DNA from: Solidesulfovibrio carbinolicus
GTDB lineage: Bacteria > Desulfobacterota > Desulfovibrionia > Desulfovibrionales > Desulfovibrionaceae
Length of the DNA: 64,000 nucleotides
Assembly (NCBI RefSeq): GCF_004135975.1
Contig: NZ_CP026538.1
Coordinates: 1,116,001-1,180,000 of the forward strand
Reading direction: 5' to 3'
Under the pieces are notes generated by a model that made no database searches, was not told the DNA's origin, and saw only the letters and a list, made by a program, of their open reading frames with translations. This document shows positions 1 to 8,370 of the stretch, piece by piece (the first letter of the stretch is position 1; the number at the start of each line of letters is the position of its first letter). Both the position numbers and the translations under genes were made by a program.

Positions 1-528
1 GATGCCCTCGGGATCGACGCCGTCGGCGTCCATGGGCAGGACGCCCAGATCCGGGCCAAGGCCGGTCTCGCCGGTGGAGCCGGTGGTTCCGGCCGGAATG
101 GGCCGGCCGGACAAGAGCTTACCCTCGGCCGTGCGCAAGGGCTTGACCTCAAGCACTTCCACGGCGTCGCCTTTCAGGCGCAGCTTGGCGATGGACGGGG
201 CGTAGTCCGGGGCTGGGAAGAACTTGGCCGGCACGGGCTTGGCGTCCGGGGCGGCGCGGTAGTTCGGGGCGTCGGCGTTGGGGCCTCGGTCGCCCACGGC
301 CCACAGCAGTATGGAGCCGTCGGCGTCGCGGCCGGCATAGGCCACGCCCGAGCCCAGGCCCAGGGGGAAACCAGTCGGAAAGGCGGCGGCCAGGGCGGCC
401 GGGGCAGGCACGTTGGCGGAAGCGGGCGCTTCGACCAGGTATTTTTGGACGGTGGGGGCCTCGGCGGCCAGGGCCGGCCCGGCCCCGAGCAGCACGGCCA
501 GGGCGGCCGGCAGGAAACGGCTTGTCAT
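1..528 (-). CDS. Phytase-like (esterase-like) secreted protein, 3' end missing
   Basis: The reading frame is open from an ATG at 528 to the left edge, giving the first 176 residues of a longer protein. A Shine-Dalgarno AAGGAG lies just upstream. Residues 1-22 form a signal peptide (MTSRFLPAALAVLLGAGPAL) ending at an Ala-Ala site, so the product is exported. What follows (GLGSGVAYAGRDADGSILLW, then DRGPNAD and a segment rich in Pro and Gly) resembles the beta-propeller esterase-like activity of phytase family (PF13449), where the opening blade carries this G-x-S-G-x-A-Y and D-R-G pattern. The family is poorly defined biochemically, so no substrate is proposed. The membrane protein encoded upstream on the same strand ends 74 bases away and may be co-transcribed. 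Confidence 0.7.
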   Translation of the reverse strand, partial: MTSRFLPAALAVLLGAGPALAAEAPTVQKYLVEAPASANVPAPAALAAAFPTGFPLGLGSGVAYAGRDADGSILLWAVGDRGPNADAPNYRAAPDAKPVPAKFFPAPDYAPSIAKLRLKGDAVEVLEVKPLRTAEGKLLSGRPIPAGTTGSTGETGLGPDLGVLPMDADGVDPEGI

Positions 529-602
529 GGAGCGCTCCTTGGAAGTTTGCCAAGGATTGCACCCTGCCGTGCCGTGTTGGCGACGGCGTGGCGACAGCCC
601 GG

Positions 603-1586
603 TTACGACATGGCCGGCAGGGCGGCGGCGGCCGGCGCGGCCGGGAGCAGCATGGTCAGATTCGGGGCAATCAGGCTGGCGGCCACGGCGCACAGCCCGA
701 TCAGGGCCAGGACCGCGCCGAAAAAGCCGGCCACCAGCAGCAGCTTGTGGCGCAGGGCGTTTTCCTGAGGCATGACGAAGCCGAAGCAGACCAGGGCCAG
801 CAACAGCCCGGTGCCGTAACTCCCCAGGGACATGGCCAGGGTGGTAGTCAGCTCGCCGGCCAGGGGTAAAAGCCCCAACCCCAGCCAGGCCACGCCGGCC
901 AAGGAGAGCAGCAGGCCGCCAAAGGCGAAGCGCGCGGTCAGGCGCATGGTGAAATTGTAGTAGTCGCGCCCGAAATCGTCCCGGTCGCGCCGCCAGACCA
1001 GCCAGGCAGCGGTGTAGGCCCCGGCCAGGCCCACCGACAGGGGCAGCCCCGTGGCCAGGAAACGCCAGAAAAGCGAATTGCCCGGCGGCAGCAGGAAGAC
1101 GGCGTCGGTGGCCGGGGCCAGCCCCAGGGCCAGGGGCCGCGAGGCGGCCAGGCCGACGTAGAAGGCGGCCCACAACAGCAGCGTGGCGGAGAGGCCGATG
1201 AGTCCGTGCAGGGGCTTTTGGGTCTTGAAGCGCTGCCAGGAGCCGCGATAGGTCAAAAAGGCGGTCGCGCCACCGAGCACCGTGGCGGCCACCGCGCCAA
1301 GGGGCAGGGGCAGACCAAGGTAGTAGGGCGCTTTGGCCGGGGCCAGGAACCATACCGCCGCCAGCACGGCGGCCAGGACGCAAAACAGCCACAACCCGCC
1401 AAGCAGGGCAAAGGTGGCGGCCTGCTGGCCGAATTTGTCGGTGAAGATCTTGAGGCGCTTGACCTTGCTTAGGCCCACCACCGACGTGATGGAAGGGATG
1501 GCGGCGGCGGCCAGAGCCAGGCCGAGATGCACGGCGAAAAGGACCATGACCGCCCAGAACACGGTGATGCGGACAGTCTCGGGCAT
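603..1586 (-). CDS. Multi-pass inner-membrane protein of unknown function (327 aa)
   Basis: The start is ATG 1586, preceded by AAGGAGAAG at ideal spacing; a longer in-frame extension runs antisense to the next gene and is rejected. The protein has about eight hydrophobic segments (near residues 8-30, 55-80, 88-110, 127-147, 172-197, 220-243, 252-272, 282-307). Charged loops include a basic-acidic stretch around residues 198-212 (RRDRDDFGRDYYNF) and KVKRLKIFTDKFG after the first segment. I do not recognise the family. The general shape is that of an integral membrane subunit of an electron-transfer or transport complex, but no heme-ligand pattern is clear. It is transcribed toward the phytase-like gene and away from the cpoB-like gene. 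Confidence 0.75.
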   Translation of the reverse strand: MPETVRITVFWAVMVLFAVHLGLALAAAAIPSITSVVGLSKVKRLKIFTDKFGQQAATFALLGGLWLFCVLAAVLAAVWFLAPAKAPYYLGLPLPLGAVAATVLGGATAFLTYRGSWQRFKTQKPLHGLIGLSATLLLWAAFYVGLAASRPLALGLAPATDAVFLLPPGNSLFWRFLATGLPLSVGLAGAYTAAWLVWRRDRDDFGRDYYNFTMRLTARFAFGGLLLSLAGVAWLGLGLLPLAGELTTTLAMSLGSYGTGLLLALVCFGFVMPQENALRHKLLLVAGFFGAVLALIGLCAVAASLIAPNLTMLLPAAPAAAALPAMS

Positions 1587-1812
1587 GGGGCGTCTTCTCC
1601 TTGCGGCCTGGGGTTCGTTGCCTGCCGGCGCGGCGCGCGCGGCGCGGCGCGCCAGCGGCTTTGCAGACGGCTTGTGCCCTAATTCCGCTAAAGATGCAAC
1701 AAAACCGGCCGACTCCGGGGCCGGGTTCCAGAATCGGCTTGCGAAAACCGCGCCTGTCACGTAGTTTCTTTCCAAATATGAAAGGTCTTGCAGCGTTAGG
1801 ATAACCACGGCG

Positions 1813-3096
1813 ATGAAACGACGCTCCCTGTCCCTGGCGGCGTCGGCCATGATGCTGGCCGGCGGCCTGCTTGCCGGCTGCGGCCCGGGCAATACCCTGG
1901 CCGTGGGCAAGGGCAGCGACGACTTTCGCCTGCGCGCCGTGGAATCCTCCTTGCAAAAAGCCCAGGACGAACTGAAGGCCATCGCCGGCCGCCAGCAGCA
2001 AAACGACGGCCGTTTGGCCGAAATCCAAAAACAGATCGCCGCCCTGCGGGCCAGCCTCGAAGGCCAGGGCCTCAAAATACCGGCCGGGGCCTCGCGCGGC
2101 AGCGCGCTCGGCCAGGGCTTTGCCCATCCCGAAGCGGCCCTGGGCGGCCCCGGCCAGGAACGCCCGGCCGAGGGCACGGCTTCCGGCGCGCCCGAGCGGG
2201 GAGCCGAGACGGCGGCCCCGCCCCAGGCCGCCGCCTCCTCCCTGCCCGCGTTCCCGGCCGTCGGCCCTGGCCCGGAATCGGCCGGACCGCCGGCCGGTCT
2301 GCCGCCAAGCGCCGTCCGTCCGTCCGCGCCGCCCCAGACCGCTTCCACCGCCGCTTCCGCCGAGGCCTACGGCAAGCGCGGCCTGGGCCGGGTCGGGCCG
2401 GCCGCCGCGCCGGCCACCCCGGAGGCGGCCATCGCCGCCGACCGCCTGGAAGCCGGGCCGACATCCAAAGCCGCAGCAACGCCCCCGACGTCGCCGTCCC
2501 CGGCCGCTGCCCCGGAACCCCAGCCGGCCAAGGCCGAAGCTCCCGCCAAAGCCGAGGCCGCCGCCAAGGCCGAAAAACCGGCCAAGGCCGAGCCGCCGGC
2601 TCCTGCCCCGGCCGATCCCACCGCGCCGCCGGCCTCGGTCGCGCCGCCGCCGTCCGGCCCCCGGGAGCCCGCGCCCAAGGGCAGCGGCCCGGCCCCGAGT
2701 TATGCCGAAACAGCCAGTCCGGCCCAAAAAGCCGAATACAACCGGGCCTTGCAACTGGCGATAAACGGCCGCACCGCCGAGGCCAAGGCCGCCTTTGACC
2801 AATTTTTGGCCAACCACCCCAGCAGTCCGCTGACGCCAAACGCCCTGTACTGGGTGGGCGAGGGGGCCTTTGCCCAGGGCGACTACATGACCGCCATCGC
2901 TGATTTCGACAAAGTGGCCAAGGGCTGGCCCGGACACCACAAGGCGGCGGATTCGCTCTATAAAATGGCCATGGCCCAGGAAAAGGCCGGCAACATGGCC
3001 GCCGCCCGGGCCTCCCTGGAGCGCTATCTCAAGGACTACCCCAACGCGGAACTGGCCGCCGTGGCCCGCCAGAAGCTCCAGGCCCTGCCCAAATGA
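1813..3096 (+). CDS. cpoB: CpoB/YbgF-like Tol-Pal system lipoprotein with long Ala/Pro linker
   Basis: The 427-residue protein starts with a lipoprotein signal peptide (basic MKRR, hydrophobic core, lipobox LLAGC with Cys 23). Residues about 38-85 are a coiled coil rich in Gln and Leu, as in YbgF/CpoB trimerisation domains. Residues about 90-300 are a low-complexity Ala/Pro/Lys linker with repeats such as PAKAEAAAKAEKPAKAEPPA. Residues about 305-427 form tetratricopeptide-like repeats (YNRALQLAINGRTAEAKAAF onward) ending in the usual ARASLERYLKDYPN pattern. CpoB coordinates peptidoglycan synthesis with outer-membrane constriction via Tol-Pal; no other tol or pal gene is in view. The linker is far longer than in enterobacterial CpoB. 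The stop overlaps the dprA start (ATGA), so the two are probably translationally coupled. Confidence 0.85.
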   Translation: MKRRSLSLAASAMMLAGGLLAGCGPGNTLAVGKGSDDFRLRAVESSLQKAQDELKAIAGRQQQNDGRLAEIQKQIAALRASLEGQGLKIPAGASRGSALGQGFAHPEAALGGPGQERPAEGTASGAPERGAETAAPPQAAASSLPAFPAVGPGPESAGPPAGLPPSAVRPSAPPQTASTAASAEAYGKRGLGRVGPAAAPATPEAAIAADRLEAGPTSKAAATPPTSPSPAAAPEPQPAKAEAPAKAEAAAKAEKPAKAEPPAPAPADPTAPPASVAPPPSGPREPAPKGSGPAPSYAETASPAQKAEYNRALQLAINGRTAEAKAAFDQFLANHPSSPLTPNALYWVGEGAFAQGDYMTAIADFDKVAKGWPGHHKAADSLYKMAMAQEKAGNMAAARASLERYLKDYPNAELAAVARQKLQALPK

Positions 3097-4487
3097 CCGA
3101 CTCCGCCGCTGCGCCGCCCCAGGCCGCGACCTGGGCCGACGACGACGCCTTTGTGGCCGAGTGCCTGGCCTGCCTGCGTCTGCGCCTGCAGCCCGGCATC
3201 GGGCCGCGCACCGTGCGCCGCATTTTCGACCGCTACGACGCGGCCGTGGCCGCCCTGGCCGACGCCCGGTCCTTCGGCCCCCAGGGCCTTTGCCCCGACG
3301 ACGCGGCCGCCGCCCTGGCCCGGGGGCTGACCAGCCGGGCGGCCGAGGCCGAACTGGCCGCCGCCGCCGCCAAGGGCCTGACCCCGCTGCCGTACTTCCA
3401 TCCCGCCTATCCCGCCAGGCTGCGCGAGCTGCCCGATCCGCCGGCCATGCTCTACGTCGTGGGCGACGCCACCTTGCTCTCCGGCCCGTGCGTGGCCATG
3501 GTCGGGGCCAGGCAGTGCTCGCGCTACGGCTTTGGCGCGGCCTTCGACATCGCCGCCGGCCTGGCCGGGGCCGGGGTCACGGTGGTTTCCGGGCTGGCCT
3601 ACGGCATCGACCGGCAAGCGCATCTGGGCGGGCTTTCCGGTCCGGGCCGGTCCGTGGCTATCCTGGGCACCGGGCTTGATCTGGTCTATCCCGACGCCAA
3701 CCTCGACGTGTGGCGGGAGCTGGCCGCCGGCGGGGCCGTGGTCAGCGAATTCGCTCCGGGCACGCCGCCCCGGGCAGCCAATTTTCCGGTGCGAAACCGC
3801 ATCATCGCCGGCATGTCCCTGGGCGTCATGGTGGTGGAGGCGGCCGAGCGCTCGGGCAGCCTCATCACCGCCCGGCTGGCCCTGGAGCAGGGGCGCGAGG
3901 TGTTCGCCCTGCCCGGGCCGGTCAATCTGCCGACTTTTGCCGGCTGCCATGCGCTGCTCTCCCAGGGGGCCAGGCTGGTGCAGACGGCCGACGACATCGT
4001 TTCTGCCCTGGCCCGGGAGCTGGCCCCCTTTGTCGGCGCGCCGCGCCCCGTGCCGCCGGCCCGCGCGCCCCGTCGGGTTACGCCGCCGGTGGCGGCGTCC
4101 CAGGCGGCCCCGCCAGATCGGCCGGGCCTGCCGGGCCCGCCGGGTCGGCCGGTTCGGCCGGTTCGGGCCGGCCGGCCGGCCAAGGTCGCCAAGCCGTCCG
4201 CGCCGCTGCTGGCTGCCGCCCAGCCCAAGCGCGCCGCCGCCACGTCGTCGCCCGAGCCGTCCTCCGCCGCGTCGCCCAGGCCGGCCGCCGCGGCCCTGGC
4301 TCTCGCTCCCCTGGAGGCCGCCGCCCTGGCCGCCCTGGCCGATGGCCACAAGCGCCACATCGACGCCCTGGCCGCCGAACTGGCCGTGGCGGCCAAGGAT
4401 CTCAGCAGCACGCTGGTGCTTCTGGAGATCAAGGGCCTTGTGCGGAAATGGCCTGGCATGTACTACAGCGGGGAAGCGCAAGGATAG
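3093..4487 (+). CDS. dprA: DNA processing protein DprA (Smf)
   Basis: DprA loads RecA on incoming single-stranded DNA during transformation and is widespread in non-competent bacteria as well. The N-terminal helical region (to about residue 80) is followed by the Rossmann-like DNA_processg_A fold with VGARQCSRYG near residue 140, VVSGLAYGID, LGTGLDLVYP, NFPVRNRIIAGMS and SGSLITARLALEQGREVFAL, all family signatures. A Pro/Ala/Arg-rich linker of roughly 100 residues (about 310-405) separates this from a C-terminal winged-helix domain (DGHKRHIDALAAELAV). The start ATG overlaps the stop of cpoB by four bases. At 464 residues it is longer than the usual 370, the excess being the linker. Confidence 0.95.
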   Translation: MTDSAAAPPQAATWADDDAFVAECLACLRLRLQPGIGPRTVRRIFDRYDAAVAALADARSFGPQGLCPDDAAAALARGLTSRAAEAELAAAAAKGLTPLPYFHPAYPARLRELPDPPAMLYVVGDATLLSGPCVAMVGARQCSRYGFGAAFDIAAGLAGAGVTVVSGLAYGIDRQAHLGGLSGPGRSVAILGTGLDLVYPDANLDVWRELAAGGAVVSEFAPGTPPRAANFPVRNRIIAGMSLGVMVVEAAERSGSLITARLALEQGREVFALPGPVNLPTFAGCHALLSQGARLVQTADDIVSALARELAPFVGAPRPVPPARAPRRVTPPVAASQAAPPDRPGLPGPPGRPVRPVRAGRPAKVAKPSAPLLAAAQPKRAAATSSPEPSSAASPRPAAAALALAPLEAAALAALADGHKRHIDALAAELAVAAKDLSSTLVLLEIKGLVRKWPGMYYSGEAQG

Positions 4488-4495
4488 TTTGACCC

Positions 4496-4924
4496 ATGCA
4501 GAAAATCCCCCTGTCCCTGGCCAAGCCGGGCATGATCCTGGCAAAGCCCGTGGCCCGGCCCGACGGCATCGCCGTGGCCGCTGCCGGTTCGGAGCTGTCC
4601 CAGGGCATCCTCGACCGGTTCGATTCCATGGGCGTGAGCCACTTGGTGGTCGAGGGCGAGCCGGTCCAGCTCGACGGAGCACCGGGCGGCACCTCCTATG
4701 ACAAGCGTCTGGAGCGGCTGGACTATCTTTTTCGCAAATTTCCCGACGACAAGTGGATGGGCCAGATCAAGCGGCTTTTCGACCACTATTTCCGCATGAA
4801 GGCCGCCGCCGTCGTGGCCATGGCCGAAGCGGCCAAGGCCGCCCGGGCCGCCGCCGTGGCCGAGCCTGCGCCCGAGGGCGAGGCCGCGACCGAAGCCAAG
4901 CCCAAGGATGCCCGCCATGGCTGA
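4496..4924 (+). CDS. Small protein matching the N-terminal module of HDOD/HD-GYP regulators
   Basis: This 142-residue protein begins 8 bases after dprA and overlaps the following HDOD gene. Residues 5-55 (LSLAKPGMILAKPVARPDG, then GSELSQGILDRFDSMGVSHL) follow the pattern L-x-P-G-M-x-L-A-x-x-V found at the N-terminus of HD-GYP and some HDOD proteins (DUF3391-like). The HDOD protein at 23144-24442 in this same window carries such a segment fused at its own N-terminus (ELSPGMVLAEDV). The rest is predicted helical (residues 60-110) with an Ala/Glu/Lys-rich tail. The likely role is an accessory or sensing partner of the downstream HDOD protein, by analogy with the fused arrangement. It has no signal peptide and should be cytoplasmic. 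Confidence 0.7.
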   Translation: MQKIPLSLAKPGMILAKPVARPDGIAVAAAGSELSQGILDRFDSMGVSHLVVEGEPVQLDGAPGGTSYDKRLERLDYLFRKFPDDKWMGQIKRLFDHYFRMKAAAVVAMAEAAKAARAAAVAEPAPEGEAATEAKPKDARHG

Positions 4925-5756
4925 GGATCTGCGTACCGAACGCAAGGGCCGCATCCTGGCCGTGCGCGACCTGCCCACCTTGCCCAAGGTCCTCGAAGAG
5001 GTCTCCAAGCTCGTCGAGCGGCCGGACTCCACCACCGAACAGGTGGCCAAGCTCATCAGCATGGACCAAGTGCTTTCGGCCAAGGTCCTCAAGATGGTCA
5101 ACTCGCCGGTCTACGGCTTTCCCGGCCGCATCAGCTCCATCGGCCACGCCCTGGTGCTGCTGGGCTTCAACGTCCTGCGCTCGATCATCGTCTCCACCTC
5201 GGTCTTCGAGGTCATGACCGAAAACATGGTCGGCCTGTGGGAGCACAGCCTGGGCGCGGCCATGGCCAGCGGCGCCGTGGCCCGGATGCTCAAGCTCAAG
5301 GACGCCGAGGAATACGCCGTGGCCGGGCTGCTCCACGATCTGGGCAAGGTGGTGGCCACGGTGCAGTTGCCCGACCTCAAGCCCGAGATCGAACGGGTGG
5401 TGGCCGAGCGCGACTGTTTCTACCTCGAAGCCGAACGCGAGGTGCTGGGTTTTGGCCACGACCGCATCAACGCCTGGCTGGCCGACCACTGGAAGCTGCC
5501 GGCCAACATCAAGGAAGGCCTGTCCTACCATCACAAGCCGCACCTGGCCCAGCTCTACCCGGAGATGGCCTGCGTGGTGCACCTGGGCGACTTTCTGGTG
5601 CGCTCCTTCGAATACGGCTTTTCCGGCGACGTGGGCGTCACCTATCTCCAGCCCGAGGCGCTCAAAATCCTCAAAATCCGGCCGGCCGATTTTGAAAACC
5701 TTCTCGATGAACTCAGCGGTCAGCTCGTGGAACTGGCCGATCTGCGCTTCACCTGA
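4917..5756 (+). CDS. HDOD domain signalling protein
   Basis: The 279-residue protein is almost entirely one HDOD domain (residues about 15-215). Signature elements are LPTLPKVLEEV, the helix ISMDQVLSAKVLKMVNSPVY with the conserved N-S-P, VLLGFNVLRSII, and AGLLHDLGKVVA containing an HD pair, later HH in YHHKPHLAQLYPEMA. HDOD proteins are regulatory relatives of HD phosphohydrolases and usually act in c-di-GMP, stress or secretion signalling. ATG 4917 is preferred over ATG 4908 because AAGGA lies 8 bases ahead of it. It overlaps the preceding small gene by 8 bases and is followed after 21 bases by a GGDEF gene, so the three form a signalling operon behind dprA. Confidence 0.9.
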   Translation: MAEDLRTERKGRILAVRDLPTLPKVLEEVSKLVERPDSTTEQVAKLISMDQVLSAKVLKMVNSPVYGFPGRISSIGHALVLLGFNVLRSIIVSTSVFEVMTENMVGLWEHSLGAAMASGAVARMLKLKDAEEYAVAGLLHDLGKVVATVQLPDLKPEIERVVAERDCFYLEAEREVLGFGHDRINAWLADHWKLPANIKEGLSYHHKPHLAQLYPEMACVVHLGDFLVRSFEYGFSGDVGVTYLQPEALKILKIRPADFENLLDELSGQLVELADLRFT

Positions 5757-5777
5757 TCCATCCCCCCCCCGAGTCCC

Positions 5778-6737
5778 ATGGTTTCCGACGCGCTGTGCGC
5801 CTTCACCCGCACCCAGAAGATTCTGGTCTTAAGCCCCGACCCAACCCTGGCCCGGCTGTTTGACGCCGCCTTCACCCCGGCCGAGGCCGAGGTGACCATC
5901 CAGAGCCAGGGGCGCTACGCGGTGGAAACCCTTTTCACCGATCCGCCGGACATGCTCGTGGTGGACGCCGCCCTGGCCGACATCCCGGGGCCGACCCTGG
6001 TGACCATGGTCAAAAGCGAAAACGTCTACCGCCAGTTGCCCGTGGCCCTGATCATGGACGAAGCCGCCCTGGGGACGGACATCGACTGGTGCGCCGTAGA
6101 GGTGGACGAACTGCTCACGCGCCCCCTGACCTCGGCCATGCTGCGCGCCCGGGTCACCCTGGCCCTGGCCCGGGCCACACGGTCCCTGGACGCCAACCCC
6201 CTGACCAAGCTGCCGGGCAACACGTCCATCATCGGCCGCATCCAGGACCTCATCGACCGCAAGCAGGACTTCGCCCTGGCCTACGCCGATCTCGACTATT
6301 TCAAGTCGTTCAACGACAAGTACGGCTTTTCCCGGGGCGACGAGGTGCTCATGATGACGGCGCGCATCATCGTCAACACGGTGCGCTCCGTGGGCGGCCC
6401 CACGGCCTTTGTCGGGCATGTGGGCGGCGACGACTTCGTCTTTATCCTGGGCATCGACCGGGTGGAGGAGGCGTGCAAGGCCGTTGTGGCCAGCTTCGAC
6501 GGCATCGTGCCGCATTTCTACGACGCCGACGACCGCGACCGGGGATTCATTCAGTCCGTGGACCGCGAAGGCCACCGCCGCAGCTTTCCGCTCATGGCCA
6601 TTTCCATCGCCGTGGTCTTTAACCGCGACGGCCGACTCAAACACTTCGGCGAGGCCTCCCAGACGGCCATGACGCTCAAGAAGAAAGCCAAGGAAAACCC
6701 CAAGAGCTGCTATGTCCTCGACAAACGGCAGGGCTGA
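5778..6737 (+). CDS. Receiver-like domain plus GGDEF domain protein (GGDDF motif)
   Basis: Residues about 14-130 resemble a receiver fold (KILVLSPDPTLARLFDAAF, MLVVDAALADIPGPTLV with an Asp in the acceptor region, and a closing LLTRPLTSAMLRARV where Lys is replaced). Residues about 140-315 are a GGDEF domain: NPLTKLPGN, ALAYADLDYFKSFND, GDEVLMMTARII and the signature HVGGDDFVFI near residue 215. The signature has Asp at the fourth position instead of Glu, and no RxxD inhibitory site is present immediately upstream, so cyclase activity is uncertain. Diguanylate cyclases make c-di-GMP from two GTP. It is followed by xerC, whose start codon lies inside this gene. Confidence 0.85.
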   Translation: MVSDALCAFTRTQKILVLSPDPTLARLFDAAFTPAEAEVTIQSQGRYAVETLFTDPPDMLVVDAALADIPGPTLVTMVKSENVYRQLPVALIMDEAALGTDIDWCAVEVDELLTRPLTSAMLRARVTLALARATRSLDANPLTKLPGNTSIIGRIQDLIDRKQDFALAYADLDYFKSFNDKYGFSRGDEVLMMTARIIVNTVRSVGGPTAFVGHVGGDDFVFILGIDRVEEACKAVVASFDGIVPHFYDADDRDRGFIQSVDREGHRRSFPLMAISIAVVFNRDGRLKHFGEASQTAMTLKKKAKENPKSCYVLDKRQG

Positions 6738-7713
6738 TACAGGAGCTTCGCCGGCCCCTGCCGCATCGCCTCCCACGCCAAAGGGCGTGGACGAGTTTCT
6801 GACCGCCCTGGCCGCCGTCAAGGGCTACTCTCCGGCCACCGTGGCGGCCTACGCGGACGATCTGGCCCAGTTCGAGGCCTCTCTCGCCGGCCGGGGCCTG
6901 AGTCTGGCCACGCCCGAGGCCATCACCCGGGACCACGTGCGCGGCTTTCTGGCCGAGCTGCACCGCCGCCGCGCGGCCAAGTCCTCCATGGGCCGCAAGC
7001 TTTCCACCCTGCGCGGCTTTTTCAAATACCAGCTGCAAAAAAAACGCGTCGCCGCCGACCCCACGGCCGGCGTCAAAAATCCCAAGGCCGAACGGCGCGG
7101 GCCAAGGGCGCTCAACGCCGACGAGGCCGTGGCCCTGGTGACGCCGCCGCTCGCCGCCCCGGCCGCTGACGGCTCGGCCGCGTCCTGCCGCGACCTGGCC
7201 CTGGCCGAGCTGCTCTACGGCTCGGGGCTTCGTATAAGCGAAGCCCTGGGCCTGGACCTCGACGACCTGGACCTGTCCCAGGGCATTGTCCGTGTCATGG
7301 GCAAGGGCAGCAAGGAGCGCCTGGCTCCCCTAAGCGACGCCTCGCGGGAGCGGCTGCGGGACTATCTGCGCCGCCGGGGCGAACTCGGGCCGGGACCCAT
7401 GGAGCTGGCCCTTTTTCTCGGGAATCGGGGCGGTCGCCTCGACCGACGCCAAGCGGCGCGCATCGTGGACGCCCTGGCCAAGGGCGCGGGACTGGCCCGC
7501 CACGCCCATCCCCACATGCTGCGCCACAGCTTCGCCACCCATTTGCTTGAATCCGGGGCCGACCTGCGCAGCGTCCAGGAACTCCTGGGCCACGCCCGCC
7601 TGACCACCACCACCCGCTACACCAGCCTCGACCTGGCCCGTATCGTCGGCATCTACGACAAGGCCCATCCCCGCAGCGGCCACAAGGACGAGGGCGACGA
7701 CAACAAAAAATGA
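6712..7713 (+). CDS. xerC: Tyrosine recombinase XerC
   Basis: XerC with XerD resolves chromosome dimers at dif. The N-terminal core-binding domain covers residues about 25-115 (GVDEFLTALAAVKGYSPATV). The catalytic domain has Arg in LLYGSGLRISEALGL, Lys in GKGSKERLAPL, HMLRHSFATHLLESGADL (His and second Arg), LLGHARLTTTTRYT with the third His and Tyr. The C-terminal IYDKAHPRSG matches XerC rather than XerD. At 333 residues it has a short extra N-terminal tail. The chosen start overlaps the GGDEF gene by 26 bases; a GTG further in (near 6787) would give a more typical N-terminus and cannot be excluded. No adjacent dif site was recognised. Confidence 0.9.
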   Translation: MSSTNGRADTGASPAPAASPPTPKGVDEFLTALAAVKGYSPATVAAYADDLAQFEASLAGRGLSLATPEAITRDHVRGFLAELHRRRAAKSSMGRKLSTLRGFFKYQLQKKRVAADPTAGVKNPKAERRGPRALNADEAVALVTPPLAAPAADGSAASCRDLALAELLYGSGLRISEALGLDLDDLDLSQGIVRVMGKGSKERLAPLSDASRERLRDYLRRRGELGPGPMELALFLGNRGGRLDRRQAARIVDALAKGAGLARHAHPHMLRHSFATHLLESGADLRSVQELLGHARLTTTTRYTSLDLARIVGIYDKAHPRSGHKDEGDDNKK

Positions 7714-7860
7714 CCCCCCGCCACGGCGGATCAGGCCTTTGCGACAGCGAGAAGCGCCGCTTGCCCGGACTCTCCTTGCCTTGAACCGGTTTTTGCCCTA
7801 GTGCAAAACCAAATACTCCCTGGACTGCATCCTGAAATTTTCAACGCAAGGAAGGCTTGT

Positions 7861-8361
7861 ATGGTGCTGCGTGGCCTTTTGTCCTGCATTGTCGTGTTGA
7901 CGCTGTTTGTCTCCGCCGCATCGGCCGGCTCATTCGATTGCGTCAAGCCGCCATACGGCAAGCCGTTCGCGCCGATAAACGAAGACGGCGCTTTCCAAAA
8001 GGTCAAGGAAGAGGGCGGCATCGCCTATTACAACTATACAGGTCCTTGCAAGATCGGCGTTTACGAACGCCTCACGCCGGTCATCGCCTACGGCGTGGTG
8101 GACGATAAGCTCTACAGCCGGGTCATGCAAACCGAAAACGACGATATCGACATCATCCGGCAGGTGACCACCAAGCTGGCCGGCACGCCAAAAACCACGG
8201 AAGAAGGTGACTGGACCGTCATGCGCTGGAATTTTCCGGAAAAGCAGATCAAGATGAAGCTCAAATACAACAACAAAACCAAAGCCACCAAGTCGGCGCT
8301 CTACTACGAACCCCTGCGCCCCGGCCAGAACAAAGCCAACCCCGAAGACCTGGACGATTAG
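7861..8361 (+). CDS. Secreted protein of unknown function (166 aa)
   Basis: ATG 7861 is preceded by AAGGAAGG, and the first 23 residues (MVLRGLLSCIVVLTLFVSAA) are a signal peptide ending in Ala-Ser-Ala-Gly, so the product is periplasmic or secreted. An in-frame GTG at 7801 would bury this signal and is rejected. The mature part has two cysteines (FDCVKPPYG and GPCKIGVYE) that could form a disulfide, a conserved-looking aromatic core (GGIAYYNYTG) and a basic C-terminal region (KMKLKYNNKTKATKSALYYE). I do not recognise the family. It stands alone behind xerC and is followed by a palindromic repeat element. Confidence 0.75.
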   Translation: MVLRGLLSCIVVLTLFVSAASAGSFDCVKPPYGKPFAPINEDGAFQKVKEEGGIAYYNYTGPCKIGVYERLTPVIAYGVVDDKLYSRVMQTENDDIDIIRQVTTKLAGTPKTTEEGDWTVMRWNFPEKQIKMKLKYNNKTKATKSALYYEPLRPGQNKANPEDLDD

Positions 8362-8370
8362 TACTGGGAC

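Noticed and set aside
1587-2348. N-terminal extension of the minus-strand membrane protein into the cpoB-like gene
   Set aside because: It runs antisense to a clearly coding lipoprotein gene, has biased composition, and a strong ribosome-binding site marks ATG 1586.
6230-6440. c-di-GMP inhibitory site in the GGDEF protein
   Set aside because: The residues before GGDDF are AFVGHV, so no RxxD site is present.
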